The translations under genes and the position numbers were made by a program. Source: Pseudomonas lalkuanensis (GTDB taxonomy: Bacteria > Pseudomonadota > Gammaproteobacteria > Pseudomonadales > Pseudomonadaceae). From it: a stretch of 64,000 nucleotides of DNA. Where the stretch lies: positions 2,026,001-2,090,000 of the forward strand of contig NZ_CP043311.1 in assembly GCF_008807375.1 (NCBI RefSeq), read 5' to 3'. Below are positions 28,401 to 35,512 of the stretch, one piece after another (position 1 is the first letter of the stretch; each line of letters starts with the position of its first letter). Under the pieces are notes generated by a model. That model was not told the DNA's origin and did not search any database. It saw nothing but the letters and a program-made list of their open reading frames with translations.

Positions 28401-29057
28401 CAACAGGCGGAGAATGGCGAGCAGGCGCTGCGCTTTTGGATGGCCTCGGTATTCGACCTGATCATCACCGACTGCAACATGCCAGTGATGGATGGCTACG
28501 AGCTGGTACGACGCATCCGCAAGCACGAGCGTGAACGCGATACGCAGCCGGCGCTGATCGTCGGCCTTACCGCCAACGCCCAGCCAGAGGAACTGGTGCG
28601 CTGCCGCGAATCCGGTATGGACGACTGTCTGTTCAAACCCATCGGTCTCGAAGGCCTGCAGCGTTACCTGCTGCGCGTGCTGGACCCCGACGCCGGGTTG
28701 GGCTGGGCCGAACACTCCGTCCGTTTCGACCTCAGCCAGCTGGATCGTGCCACGGGGGGATCGCCCGAAGTGGCGCGCCTGTTGCTGCACGAACTGCATA
28801 AGGCCAACGAGGCCGATACCCAGGAGATGGCGAGCCTGCTGCGCGAGGAGCGCTGGGACGATCTCGAGCGCCTGGTGCACAAGATCAAAGGTGCAATGGA
28901 GTTGATCGACGCCCAGCCGCTGCTCGCCCATTGCATTGCCTTCGGTGCTGCCCATCGGCGCGGCGCCAATGTCGCCGAGCTGATGCGTCTGGGCGTAGCG
29001 ATCGGGAAAAGCCTTGGCGGCCTGCAGCGAGAGCTCGAACTGCTGCTGGGCGGCTGA
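25437..29057 (+). CDS. rocS2: Hybrid sensor kinase with two periplasmic SBP domains (RocS2-like)
   Basis: A 1206-residue BvgS-type unorthodox kinase. It has a signal peptide (about 1-22), two tandem solute-binding type 3 domains (about 55-270 and 290-520), a TM helix (about 538-558), PAS (about 580-690), HisKA with SHEIRTPLN (His about 725), HATPase with NAIKF, DSGIGIAEED and GGTGLGLS, a receiver with TDCNMPVMDG (Asp about 1010), and a C-terminal HPt with VHKIKG (His about 1146). A full four-step phosphorelay is therefore possible, ending on RocA2 encoded 8 bases upstream. It matches the RocS family by domain order and by synteny (PA3044). The ligand of the periplasmic domains is unknown. Confidence 0.85.
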   Translation: MRPIALFICLLLAGTLPPAICMADDQRSLELLGRSQARDLRVPLEERDKRWLQEKRVLRIGTNEPDFPPFDITASGQDYEGVTADFVRLITQSIGVETEVVRFADRELARNALRSGKIDLLGNSMDGDSASPGLSRSIAYMQQQPVMVTRIDDRRAASGNLDGLRLAYSTEGPSLEMLCQAYPNARSVRYDSVRSALQSVAFDQSDVFIGDAIAANYLIRQGYLINLRMTNFAGFDGGGVSFSVARGNESLLRILDAAISAIPDSMRTEILKRWGGGAGMFLDNLRPQLTKREMHWLERHGPARLVVDETFEPMTFFNSQGQFRGIVPDLLDLIRQRTGLEFEVSARSSAQDMLADLRARRADMAATLFSTPERSQSLSFTRPYFSTSSVLVVRDSDDSPQGLDDLDGRTLAIPAGHSLIPYIRDHYPKLLLQDVETGIQGLSGVVEGRFDAALHAMASSTFLINRYYPGRLRIADTVGRDPGRFAFAVSRNAPELRSILDKALLSISPDELGSLINRWYTRAEEVDSRWIEYQARLYQVGFVFLLVAMVFAAWVLYLRRQVRRREREQRRLNDQLAFKRSLIDGIPFPLSVRDLDGCTITCNRSFIEAIGVPREALIGRRLAKVEGLHADAGIELGVLEELSRRALEEGEALFRDQQLHLRECVLEVSCWAIPYRDARQRVRGLICGWVDITERKRLMEELRQAKEQAESANVAKSSFLATMSHEIRTPLNAITGMLELALKRERLDREAIRVARSSADSLLALIGDILDIAKIESGRMTLEPGRQSPRALTESVIRVFEGLARQKGLQLSLSLDMQSEDDVLVDPSCYKQILSNLVSNAIKFTDQGAIRVELEARPVDDEQLQLIVVVEDSGIGIAEEDQKRLFQPFTQVAGSMNAGRGGTGLGLSICRRLVDMMDGQVDMRSETGVGTRMAVSLCLPRLEPLPTVAESPEVGDLPAGALRVLVVDDHPINRMMLVQQLEQLGQTAQQAENGEQALRFWMASVFDLIITDCNMPVMDGYELVRRIRKHERERDTQPALIVGLTANAQPEELVRCRESGMDDCLFKPIGLEGLQRYLLRVLDPDAGLGWAEHSVRFDLSQLDRATGGSPEVARLLLHELHKANEADTQEMASLLREERWDDLERLVHKIKGAMELIDAQPLLAHCIAFGAAHRRGANVAELMRLGVAIGKSLGGLQRELELLLGG

Positions 29058-29069
29058 AGGCGAAAATGC

Positions 29070-30134
29070 TCAGTCGCCCTGGGGCGCGGTTTCCATTCGC
29101 GGGGCGGGAGTGGCCCAGCGCAGGCGTGCGCGATGGGCGAGATAGGCCACCAGCAGCGCCAATCCAGCCCCGAGCAGCGTGTTGTAGAGACGAAGCTCGG
29201 GCAGGTGCCAGTCGTTGGAAAGGCTCTCCGCCAGCAGAACGAAACACACGGTGGTCTGCACCACGAACAGGCCATAGTGATGGGCGATGTAGGCGCGGCT
29301 GAGCACGATCAGCGGCAGCATGCAGGCCACCAGCAGCGCGGGGGCCTGCAGCCAGCTGCCGATGCCGATCAGGATCAGCGCACCGATGAGGCTGCCCAGA
29401 CTGCGCTGGATGCCGCGCTCCAGGCTGTTGTTGAGATCCATCTGGATAGTGGTCATCACCGTCAGCGTCAGCCAGTAGCCCCGTGGCAGGCCGGACAGGT
29501 TGACCGCCAGGCCGGCCAGGGCGCCCGCCAGGCTGCAGGCCAGCGCATGGATCAACCAGAGGCGCTGGGGCAGCCGCTGGGCATGGCGACGCATGACCCG
29601 CGCGAACTTGCCCAGTCGCGGCATCAGCGGCCACAGCCGCATCCCCCGGGAACCGCGCAAGGCAAACGCCAGCAACATCACCCAAAGCCCACCGATGGCG
29701 AACAGGGCACCCACTGCAAGGCCGTTGTGAAGGTTGCCGAGTCCCGCCTGGCCCTGACCCAGGCAAAGGCAGGCCGCCAGCCCCGCGCCCAACTTGCCGA
29801 ACTCTGTGCCATAGCGCTGCATCACCGCCAACAGCAGCCCCATGAGGGCGAAGCTGGCGAGGCTCAGCAGCGGATGGCTTGCGGCCCAGAAGCCCATCCC
29901 GGCGGCGATTGCACCAAGACTCGTAAGCAGGCTCATGCGCAACATGCCGAGGCGATGGTAGGGATTGGCCAGGGCGGCCTGGAACGCACCGGTGGCGGCC
30001 CAGAGGAAGCCGCTGTGGCTGGTGAACAGGCCCAGCACCAGCGGCAGGCCGCAGCCCACGCCCGCCATCAGGGCAGGGCCCCAGGTGGGCGGGCCGGCGT
30101 GCCAGCCAAGGCTTCGACTGAGCAGGTTGCGCAT
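29070..30134 (-). CDS. FUSC family integral membrane protein
   Basis: A 354-residue hydrophobic protein with about ten membrane segments in two blocks joined by a basic cytoplasmic loop (about 155-180: LRGSRGMRL, RLGKFARVMRRHAQRL). The second block contains the FUSC-type signature region GYWLTLTVMTTIQ and LERGIQRSLGSLIGA. The family includes fusaric-acid and aromatic-acid efflux subunits and YccS-like proteins; the substrate is unknown here. The start MRNLLSRS at 30134 has AGGAG eight bases upstream. It follows dgt by 25 bases on the same strand and converges on the hybrid kinase gene. Confidence 0.85.
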   Translation of the reverse strand: MRNLLSRSLGWHAGPPTWGPALMAGVGCGLPLVLGLFTSHSGFLWAATGAFQAALANPYHRLGMLRMSLLTSLGAIAAGMGFWAASHPLLSLASFALMGLLLAVMQRYGTEFGKLGAGLAACLCLGQGQAGLGNLHNGLAVGALFAIGGLWVMLLAFALRGSRGMRLWPLMPRLGKFARVMRRHAQRLPQRLWLIHALACSLAGALAGLAVNLSGLPRGYWLTLTVMTTIQMDLNNSLERGIQRSLGSLIGALILIGIGSWLQAPALLVACMLPLIVLSRAYIAHHYGLFVVQTTVCFVLLAESLSNDWHLPELRLYNTLLGAGLALLVAYLAHRARLRWATPAPRMETAPQGD

Positions 30135-30159
30135 CGACACGGCTCCTGGAGGCACTGGA

Positions 30160-31491
30160 TCAGGTCGGGCTGGAGCGGCCGGTCATCTCACGGGCCATTT
30201 CGGTAGCGTAGCTGTCGGTCATCCCGGCGATGAAGTCGATGACCCGAACGAACGCGCGATAGAGCGGCCAGTCGGGATCGGGGGCGTTGTTGCCGAGCAG
30301 GTCGAGGATGCGCCGGTGCTTGAACGACGGTGAGCGGCCTCCATGTTGCTCCAGCGCCGCGCCGCAGAATGCGTTGAGGAGGATCTCCAGCGTCGTGTAG
30401 GCGCCGATCTCGTGGAGCGTCTTGCGCTTGTCCTGGAATATCTTCTCGCGGGCGATGGCCTTGGCGCGGAGCACACAGTGCTTGGCCGGACCGTGCATGT
30501 GTTCCACCAGGTCGCCCTGCAGGCTGCCGGCGAGCAAGGCGTCCTGCTGATCGACGAAGGCACGGGCGGCGGCATTGGTCAGGTGTTCGATGGCCTTGCC
30601 GCGCAGGATGGCCAGTTTGCGCCGGCGGGAATCCCTGGGGCCGAGCTGGCGGTAGGTTTCCGGCAGGTCGTCGCCAACCAGGCCGAGGAGCAAGGCTTCG
30701 ACCTCGTCGTAATCCAGCAGCTCCATCTCCAGGCCGTCTTCCAGATCGATGAGGCCGTAGCAGATGTCGTCCGCCGCCTCCATCAGGTAGACCAGCGGGT
30801 GGCGTGCCCAGCGGTGTTCGTCGATGCGCGGCAGTTCCAGCTTGGTGGCGATCTGCTCCAGCAACGGCAGCTCGCTCTGGTAGCAACCGAATTTGTGCTT
30901 CTTGTAGCCCAGGGCCTCGGCGTGACGCGAAGTCCAGGGGTATTTCAGGTAGGTGCCGAGGGTGGCGTAGGTCAGGCGCATGCCGCCGTCGAACTGGTGA
31001 TACTCCAGCTGGGTCAGCACACGCAGGCCCTGGGCGTTGCCCTCGAAACTGAGAAAGTCGGCGCGCTCGGCGTCGCTCATGGCGTCCAGCCAGCCCCGTG
31101 CGGCAGCCTGCTCGAACCAGTGGCGGATGGCGTCCTCGCCGGAGTGGCCGAACGGCGGGTTGCCGATGTCGTGGGCCAGGCAGGCCGACTGGACAATAAC
31201 GCCAAGGTCCGAAGGCTCGCACCAGTCCGGCAGTGCGTCGCGCAGTGTTTCGCCCACGCGCATGCCCAGGGACCGCCCGACGCAGCTCACTTCCAGTGAG
31301 TGGGTCAGGCGCGTGTGGATGTGGTCGTTGCTGGAGACCGGGTGCACCTGGGTCTTGCGTCCGAGACGCCGGAAGGCGCCGGAGAAGATGATGCGGTCGT
31401 GGTCCTTGTGGAAGGGGCTGCGGCCCAGCTCATCGGTGCTGTGCACCGGTTTGCCGAGTCGTTCGCGGGTGAGCAGGGTCTGCCAGTCCAA
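30160..31491 (-). CDS. dgt: Deoxyguanosinetriphosphate triphosphohydrolase
   Basis: A 443-residue HD-superfamily enzyme. dGTPases split dGTP to deoxyguanosine and triphosphate and so control dNTP pools. Visible metal-site and substrate motifs are [14 protein letters not shown] (first His) and [15 protein letters not shown] (HD about residue 107). The N-terminus [13 protein letters not shown] and the basic [17 protein letters not shown] fit the dGTPase family. Length is normal. It is the PA3043 equivalent by synteny and probably co-transcribed with the downstream FUSC gene. Confidence 0.94.
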   Translation of the reverse strand: MDWQTLLTRERLGKPVHSTDELGRSPFHKDHDRIIFSGAFRRLGRKTQVHPVSSNDHIHTRLTHSLEVSCVGRSLGMRVGETLRDALPDWCEPSDLGVIVQSACLAHDIGNPPFGHSGEDAIRHWFEQAAARGWLDAMSDAERADFLSFEGNAQGLRVLTQLEYHQFDGGMRLTYATLGTYLKYPWTSRHAEALGYKKHKFGCYQSELPLLEQIATKLELPRIDEHRWARHPLVYLMEAADDICYGLIDLEDGLEMELLDYDEVEALLLGLVGDDLPETYRQLGPRDSRRRKLAILRGKAIEHLTNAAARAFVDQQDALLAGSLQGDLVEHMHGPAKHCVLRAKAIAREKIFQDKRKTLHEIGAYTTLEILLNAFCGAALEQHGGRSPSFKHRRILDLLGNNAPDPDWPLYRAFVRVIDFIAGMTDSYATEMAREMTGRSSPT

Positions 31492-31552
31492 GGCCTGTCC
31501 TCGCCGTTCAGTGGCCGAAGATCCTACTCTAACCCAAGCGCCCGGCGGCGGT

Positions 31553-32725
31553 TCAGTCCCTTACCAGGCCGGCTGCGTCGATATCCACCAGCAGCAGGCG
31601 GCGGCCGTTGTCGATGAACTGCCCGGCCGTCAGGCAGTACTGGTTGGTGGTCGCGTCGCGGTAGGTTGTGGACAGGGTCAGGCGGCGCTCTTCCCAGCCC
31701 TCGGCCAGCAGCTGGTAGAAGTAGGGGCGCCAGGACCAGTTGTGGCCCAGATAGCTTGCGTCTTCCTGCCAGCCGCCTGGCCCCCATTGCAGGTTGGGGC
31801 TGGTCTGGGTGCCGTTGCGATCGCACTGGTAGATGCGCAGCAGCCAGGGATAGTCATCGGGGCTGGCCAGGCTCGATGCCGGAGCGCCGCTTTCTACCCA
31901 GGTGCGCAACTGCGCCATCAGCTGGTTGAGATTGCGGCGCAGGGTCATCAGGCGTGCGCGCTCGGCCAGCTTGCTCTGCACATAGCGGTCGCGCAGCAGG
32001 GCGAAGCGCTGGACGAAGGCGTCGGTCGCGAAGAACTCCACGCGCGGCGCGGCGAACAGGTAACCCTGCACGTAGCGGGCGCCGCATTCCAGGGCGAAGT
32101 CCAGCTCGGCTTCGGTTTCCACGCCCTCGGCGATGATCCAGCAACCGGTCTTCTCGGCCATTTGCGCCAGGGCCTTCACCACTTCGCTGCTGGGGCCGCC
32201 ACGGGCCGCGGCCTGGAAAAGGCGCATGTCGAGCTTGAGGATGTCCGGTTGCAGGGCCAGCACCCGGTCGAGCTGGGAGTAGCCGGCGCCGAAGTCGTCG
32301 ATGGCGATCCGCGCGCCGGCTTCACGATAACGCGCCACCACTTCCGCCAGGCGCTGGCTGGCGCCGCCCAGTTCGGTGATTTCGAAGACGATGCGCTCGG
32401 CCGCTACGCCGAAGCGCTGCAGTTGCTTGAGGCTGGGCAAGGGCTGCCCCGGACGCAGGCGGCTGATCCAGCGCGGGGAGATGTTCAGGCTGAGGAACCA
32501 TTCCGCCGGGGCAGTGTGCAAGCGCTGCAGGGCATCTTCCCGCAATTGCCGGTCGAGCCGACGCAGGGCCGCCGGGGACGTCCTGGAGTCGAGGAAGAGG
32601 GGGCCGACCGATTGCAGGCTGCCGTCCGGCTGGCGCAGCCGCCCCAGGGCTTCGACGCCGGCGATCAGCCCGGTAGCGGTATCGATGAAGGGCTGGAAGC
32701 AGGCGAGCGGTTGCCCATCGATCAC
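31553..32725 (-). CDS. EAL phosphodiesterase with C-terminal YkuI_C-like domain
   Basis: A 390-residue soluble protein. The EAL domain (about 5-235) keeps the active-site signature: GVEALGRL (EAL at 25-27), [22 protein letters not shown] and AEGVETE, so it should hydrolyse c-di-GMP. The C-terminal part (about 255-390: [21 protein letters not shown]) resembles the PAS/Cache-like domain of B. subtilis YkuI. The start is GTG at 32725, with AAGGAG five bases upstream; no ATG fits. It lies 61 bases before dgt on the same strand. With the GGDEF and HD-GYP genes it gives this region both making and breaking of c-di-GMP. Confidence 0.9.
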   Translation of the reverse strand: MIDGQPLACFQPFIDTATGLIAGVEALGRLRQPDGSLQSVGPLFLDSRTSPAALRRLDRQLREDALQRLHTAPAEWFLSLNISPRWISRLRPGQPLPSLKQLQRFGVAAERIVFEITELGGASQRLAEVVARYREAGARIAIDDFGAGYSQLDRVLALQPDILKLDMRLFQAAARGGPSSEVVKALAQMAEKTGCWIIAEGVETEAELDFALECGARYVQGYLFAAPRVEFFATDAFVQRFALLRDRYVQSKLAERARLMTLRRNLNQLMAQLRTWVESGAPASSLASPDDYPWLLRIYQCDRNGTQTSPNLQWGPGGWQEDASYLGHNWSWRPYFYQLLAEGWEERRLTLSTTYRDATTNQYCLTAGQFIDNGRRLLLVDIDAAGLVRD

Positions 32726-32846
32726 GTTGACTCCTTAGCTGGAAGGCCATGGGATTGCGCATGGCGCAAGTCGATGCCCATGGCTGGTGCGACGGGCCGC
32801 TCACCCGTAGCAAGAATGTGGCCAGTTGCCTTCCTCCAGCTGGAGG

Positions 32847-33164
32847 TCAGCCGGAATCGTCTCGCGGCGGGACTTTCAACAGCGTCTGGAGCAAGGGAAG
32901 AAGCGCACCGCCCAGGCGCAGGCCGCGCTTCAGGCTGCCCTTGCGCGCGGCGAAGAAGCCCAGGGCTGCCACGGCCGCGATGCCCCAGAGTGGGGCGTGG
33001 GGGATATCCAGCTTGCGGGTCAGCTCCCGCGCCTGGCGCAAGGGCTGGGTCAGCAGCAGGGATTCGTGGCGCAGTTCCTGGCGCTGCATTTCCAGGCGCA
33101 GGCGGATCAGCGCCTTGCGCATGTCGCGACGGCTCGCGTTGCGGGGTAGTTCCGGCAGGCTCAT
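32847..33164 (-). CDS. yqjK: YqjK-like protein
   Basis: A 105-residue protein with a long basic N-terminal helix (RRDMRKALIRLRLEMQRQEL) and a hydrophobic segment at about 58-73 (PLWGIAAVAALGFFAA). It matches the YqjK type by position as third gene of a yqjD-yqjE-yqjK operon and by general layout; sequence similarity in this family is low. It overlaps the yqjE stop by four bases (ATGA). Function unknown; probably membrane-associated. Confidence 0.75.
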   Translation of the reverse strand: MSLPELPRNASRRDMRKALIRLRLEMQRQELRHESLLLTQPLRQARELTRKLDIPHAPLWGIAAVAALGFFAARKGSLKRGLRLGGALLPLLQTLLKVPPRDDSG

Positions 33165-33550
33165 GGCAGCAGGCGCTCCCGGTCACGGGCCAGTTCTTCG
33201 AGGGTCGCGCTGAAAGGCGATTCCTCGTCATCCACCGCTGCCCGCAGGCGCACACCGCAATAGATGGTCGCCAGCAGGTAGAAGAGGCAGAGGCCGCCGA
33301 GTGCTTCGAAGCGCCAGTTTTCCCAGAGCAGGACCAGGATCAGCCCGGACAGCCCGATCAACAGGAGCATGGCGAATATCAGCGTCAGTCCGCCGAACAG
33401 CAGCAGGTAGAGGCTGTTGGCCTTCTGTTCCTGCAGCTCGATGCCGAACAGCTCCACATGGCCTTGCAGCAGGCCGAGCAGCGAGGCGCCGAGGCGTCCG
33501 GGCGAAGGGCCGCGTCCCGCCTCCTGGGCGGAAGGGGTTTCTTCACTCAT
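33161..33550 (-). CDS. yqjE: YqjE / phage holin family protein
   Basis: A 129-residue membrane protein with two adjacent hydrophobic helices (about 45-70 and 80-102), preceded by an amphipathic helix (LGLLQGHVELFGIELQEQK) typical of the YqjE/holin-X family. Despite the holin name there are no phage genes nearby. It starts two bases after the yqjD stop and overlaps yqjK, so the three are translated as an operon. It is the PA3041-type gene. Function is unknown; E. coli YqjE is an inner-membrane protein expressed in stationary phase. Confidence 0.85.
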   Translation of the reverse strand: MSEETPSAQEAGRGPSPGRLGASLLGLLQGHVELFGIELQEQKANSLYLLLFGGLTLIFAMLLLIGLSGLILVLLWENWRFEALGGLCLFYLLATIYCGVRLRAAVDDEESPFSATLEELARDRERLLP

Positions 33551-33552
33551 GG

Positions 33553-33867
33553 TCAGCGCCGAGCGGCCAGAAGGCCGAGCAGAAAGCCGATACCGGCAGC
33601 CAGGCCCACGCTCTGCCAGGGATGTTCCTGGACGTAGTCCTCGGTGGCCTGTACCGCGGCCTGGCCGCGTTCCTTCAGGTTCTGCTCGGCGTCGCGAAGG
33701 GTGTCGCGGGCGCGCTTGAGGCTTTCATTGATCTGCAGGCGCAACTCGTCGGCCTGTTCGCCTGCCAGGCTGGCGGTGTCTTGCAGGAGTTTCTCGGTGT
33801 CGCTGACCAGGCTCTGGAAGTCGGCCAGCAGGTCATCCTGGGCGCGGGCGGCGGTCTTACGGGGCAT
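33553..33867 (-). CDS. yqjD: DUF883 family protein (YqjD/ElaB type)
   Basis: A 104-residue protein with a long charged coiled-coil helix (about 15-80) and a C-terminal glycine-zipper membrane anchor (SVGLAAGIGFLLGLLAARR). This is the ElaB/YqjD/YgaM family. E. coli YqjD anchors ribosomes at the membrane in stationary phase through its N-terminal part. The start MPRKTAAR at 33867 has AAGGAG seven bases upstream; the open frame starts 8 codons earlier without SD. It is first gene of yqjD-yqjE-yqjK, divergent from the ammonium channel. Confidence 0.9.
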   Translation of the reverse strand: MPRKTAARAQDDLLADFQSLVSDTEKLLQDTASLAGEQADELRLQINESLKRARDTLRDAEQNLKERGQAAVQATEDYVQEHPWQSVGLAAGIGFLLGLLAARR

Positions 33868-33945
33868 GGCGATTCTCCTTGTAGGACTCAATGCCTAAGA
33901 GTAGGTGCCTTTGTCCAAGGTTCATCCAGAATTTCCGTCCTCCCG

Positions 33946-33962
33946 CTGGTACAGCGCTTGCA
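33946..33962 (+). promoter_or_regulatory. Candidate sigma-54 (-24/-12) promoter for amt
   Basis: CTGGTAC-AGCGC-TTGCA fits the TGGCAC-N5-TTGC consensus with one mismatch in the -24 box. It keeps the invariant 10-base spacing between GG and GC. Ammonium-transporter genes are typical RpoN/NtrC targets, so function and motif agree. Confidence 0.6.
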
Positions 33963-33974
33963 TCGGGCTGGTGC
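33960..33974. promoter_or_regulatory. NtrC-like dyad overlapping the sigma-54 promoter
   Basis: GCATC-N5-GGTGC differs at one position from the enteric NtrC consensus GCACC-N5-GGTGC. It overlaps the -12 box, which is unusual for an activator site; chance is possible. Confidence 0.35.
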
Positions 33975-34221
33975 GCGGTTGTGGCGAAATGCGCTGGATC
34001 GGGGCGCCCTGGATGGCCCGTCGAAACCTGGAGGCAGCGTCCAACCTCATGAAAATCAAAAAGAAACGCCGTTCGGGATTTTTCCTGCGCTGGCCGGCCT
34101 GCACCAGATCGGGATTCGGGTTCGATCCTTTGCGGTGCGGCATGGCTTCAGGATGGTGCGCAGGAAGCTTCGCCTGAACCGCTTTGGTGCTTTTTCCTCG
34201 CTGCCGGAGTTGTCTTCGCCA

Positions 34222-35430
34222 ATGGAAAACCTCAATAGCGCCGTGGAAACCCTGATCCACGGTTCCAACACCCTGTTCATCCTGATGGGCGCCGTCATGG
34301 TGCTGGCCATGCACGCCGGCTTTGCCTTCCTCGAAGTGGGTACGGTGCGCCAGAAGAACCAGGTCAACGCCCTGTCGAAGATCCTTTCCGACTTTGCGAT
34401 CTCGACACTGGCCTATTTCTTCGTCGGCTACTGGATCGCCTATGGCGTGACCTTCCTGGAACCGGCCAGCGCACTCGCCGCCGACCATGGTTACGCCCTG
34501 GTGAAGTTCTTCTTCCTGCTGACCTTCGCCGCGGCCATTCCCGCCATCATTTCCGGCGGCATCGCCGAACGCGCCCGATTCTGTCCGCAGCTCTGCGCCA
34601 CGCTGCTGATCGTCGCCTTCATCTACCCCTTCTTCGAGGGGATGATCTGGAATGGCAACTTCGGCCTGCAGGACTGGTTGAAGAACAGCTTCGGCGCGAG
34701 CTTCCATGACTTCGCCGGCTCGGTGGTGGTGCACGCGGTTGGTGGCTGGCTGGCCTTCGGCGCCGTGGTGCTGCTGGGCCATCGCAATGGCCGCTACCGC
34801 GAAGGCCGCCTGGTCGCCTTCGCCCCGTCGAACATTCCCTTCCTGGCGCTGGGTTCCTGGATCCTCATCGTCGGCTGGTTCGGCTTCAACGTGATGAGTG
34901 CCCAGACCCTGCAAGGCGTCAGCGGCCTGGTGGCGGTGAACTCGCTGATGGCCATGGTCGGCGGCACGGTCGCCGCGCTGCTGGTGGGCCGCAACGACCC
35001 CGGCTTCCTGCACAACGGGCCGCTCGCCGGCCTGGTGGCGATCTGCGCCGGCTCGGACCTGATGCACCCGGTGGGCGCCCTGGTCACCGGTGCGATCGCA
35101 GGTGCCCTGTTCGTCTGGGCGTTCACCGCCACCCAGGTGAAGTGGAAGATCGACGACGTGCTCGGCGTCTGGCCGTTGCATGGCCTGTGCGGCGTCTGGG
35201 GCGGCATCGCCTGCGGCATCTTCGGCCAGGAAACCCTGGGCGGGCTGGGGGGCGTCAGCTTCGTCAGCCAGTTGATCGGCACCGGCGTCGGCGTGCTGGT
35301 GGCGCTGGTGGGTGGCTTTGCGGTCTACGGCCTGCTCAAGTCGGTCTGGGGCATCCGCCTGAGCCAGGAAGAGGAGTACTACGGCGCCGACCTGTCGATC
35401 CACAAGATCGGGGCTACCTCGCAGGATTGA
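34222..35430 (+). CDS. Ammonium transporter (Amt/Rh family)
   Basis: A 402-residue inner-membrane channel with eleven predicted helices. The twin histidines that line the conduction pore are present: H171 (VVHAVGGWLAFG) and H320 (PLHGLCGVWGG). It imports ammonium/ammonia. No glnK (PII) gene is adjacent, unlike the usual glnK-amtB pair. The start MENLNSAVETL at 34222 fits the family as I recall it, but the SD is weak; an in-frame ATG 23 codons upstream (MVRRKLRLNRFG) would add a basic leader and is less likely. It converges on the OprD porin with a shared terminator. Confidence 0.93.
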   Translation: MENLNSAVETLIHGSNTLFILMGAVMVLAMHAGFAFLEVGTVRQKNQVNALSKILSDFAISTLAYFFVGYWIAYGVTFLEPASALAADHGYALVKFFFLLTFAAAIPAIISGGIAERARFCPQLCATLLIVAFIYPFFEGMIWNGNFGLQDWLKNSFGASFHDFAGSVVVHAVGGWLAFGAVVLLGHRNGRYREGRLVAFAPSNIPFLALGSWILIVGWFGFNVMSAQTLQGVSGLVAVNSLMAMVGGTVAALLVGRNDPGFLHNGPLAGLVAICAGSDLMHPVGALVTGAIAGALFVWAFTATQVKWKIDDVLGVWPLHGLCGVWGGIACGIFGQETLGGLGGVSFVSQLIGTGVGVLVALVGGFAVYGLLKSVWGIRLSQEEEYYGADLSIHKIGATSQD

Positions 35431-35471
35431 GCCCCCACGTTGACGAATGGATTCGCCCGCAGGACGAAAGA

Positions 35472-35497
35472 AAAAGCCCGCCATCTGGCGGGCTTTT
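35472..35497. terminator. Bidirectional terminator between amt and the porin gene
   Basis: Perfect 12-bp stem AAAAGCCCGCCA / TGGCGGGCTTTT with a two-base centre, having A/T tails on both sides, between two convergent genes. Confidence 0.92.
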
Positions 35498-35512
35498 CAT
35501 TGCCTGGCGAAC

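Larger units (their letters stand above)
33868..34221. promoter_or_regulatory. Divergent intergenic region yqjD / amt
   Basis: These 354 bases contain a sigma-54-type promoter (33946-33962) reading toward amt, an overlapping NtrC-like dyad (33960-33974), and a leader of about 250 bases to the amt start. A 42-codon Lys-rich frame at 34049-34177 has a badly placed SD and is not called as a gene. Confidence 0.55.

Noticed and set aside
33161..33550. Holin annotation considered as prophage trace
   Set aside because: No phage genes around; the yqjD-yqjE-yqjK order is a chromosomal core operon.
34049..34177. 42-codon Lys-rich frame (MKIKKKRRSG...) in the amt leader
   Set aside because: GGAGG is about 15 bases away and no family is recognisable; could be a leader peptide, but unsupported.
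33301..34221. Long open frame upstream of the ammonium channel start
   Set aside because: It crosses yqjD/yqjE on the other strand and the promoter region; homology begins at MENLNSAVETL (34222).
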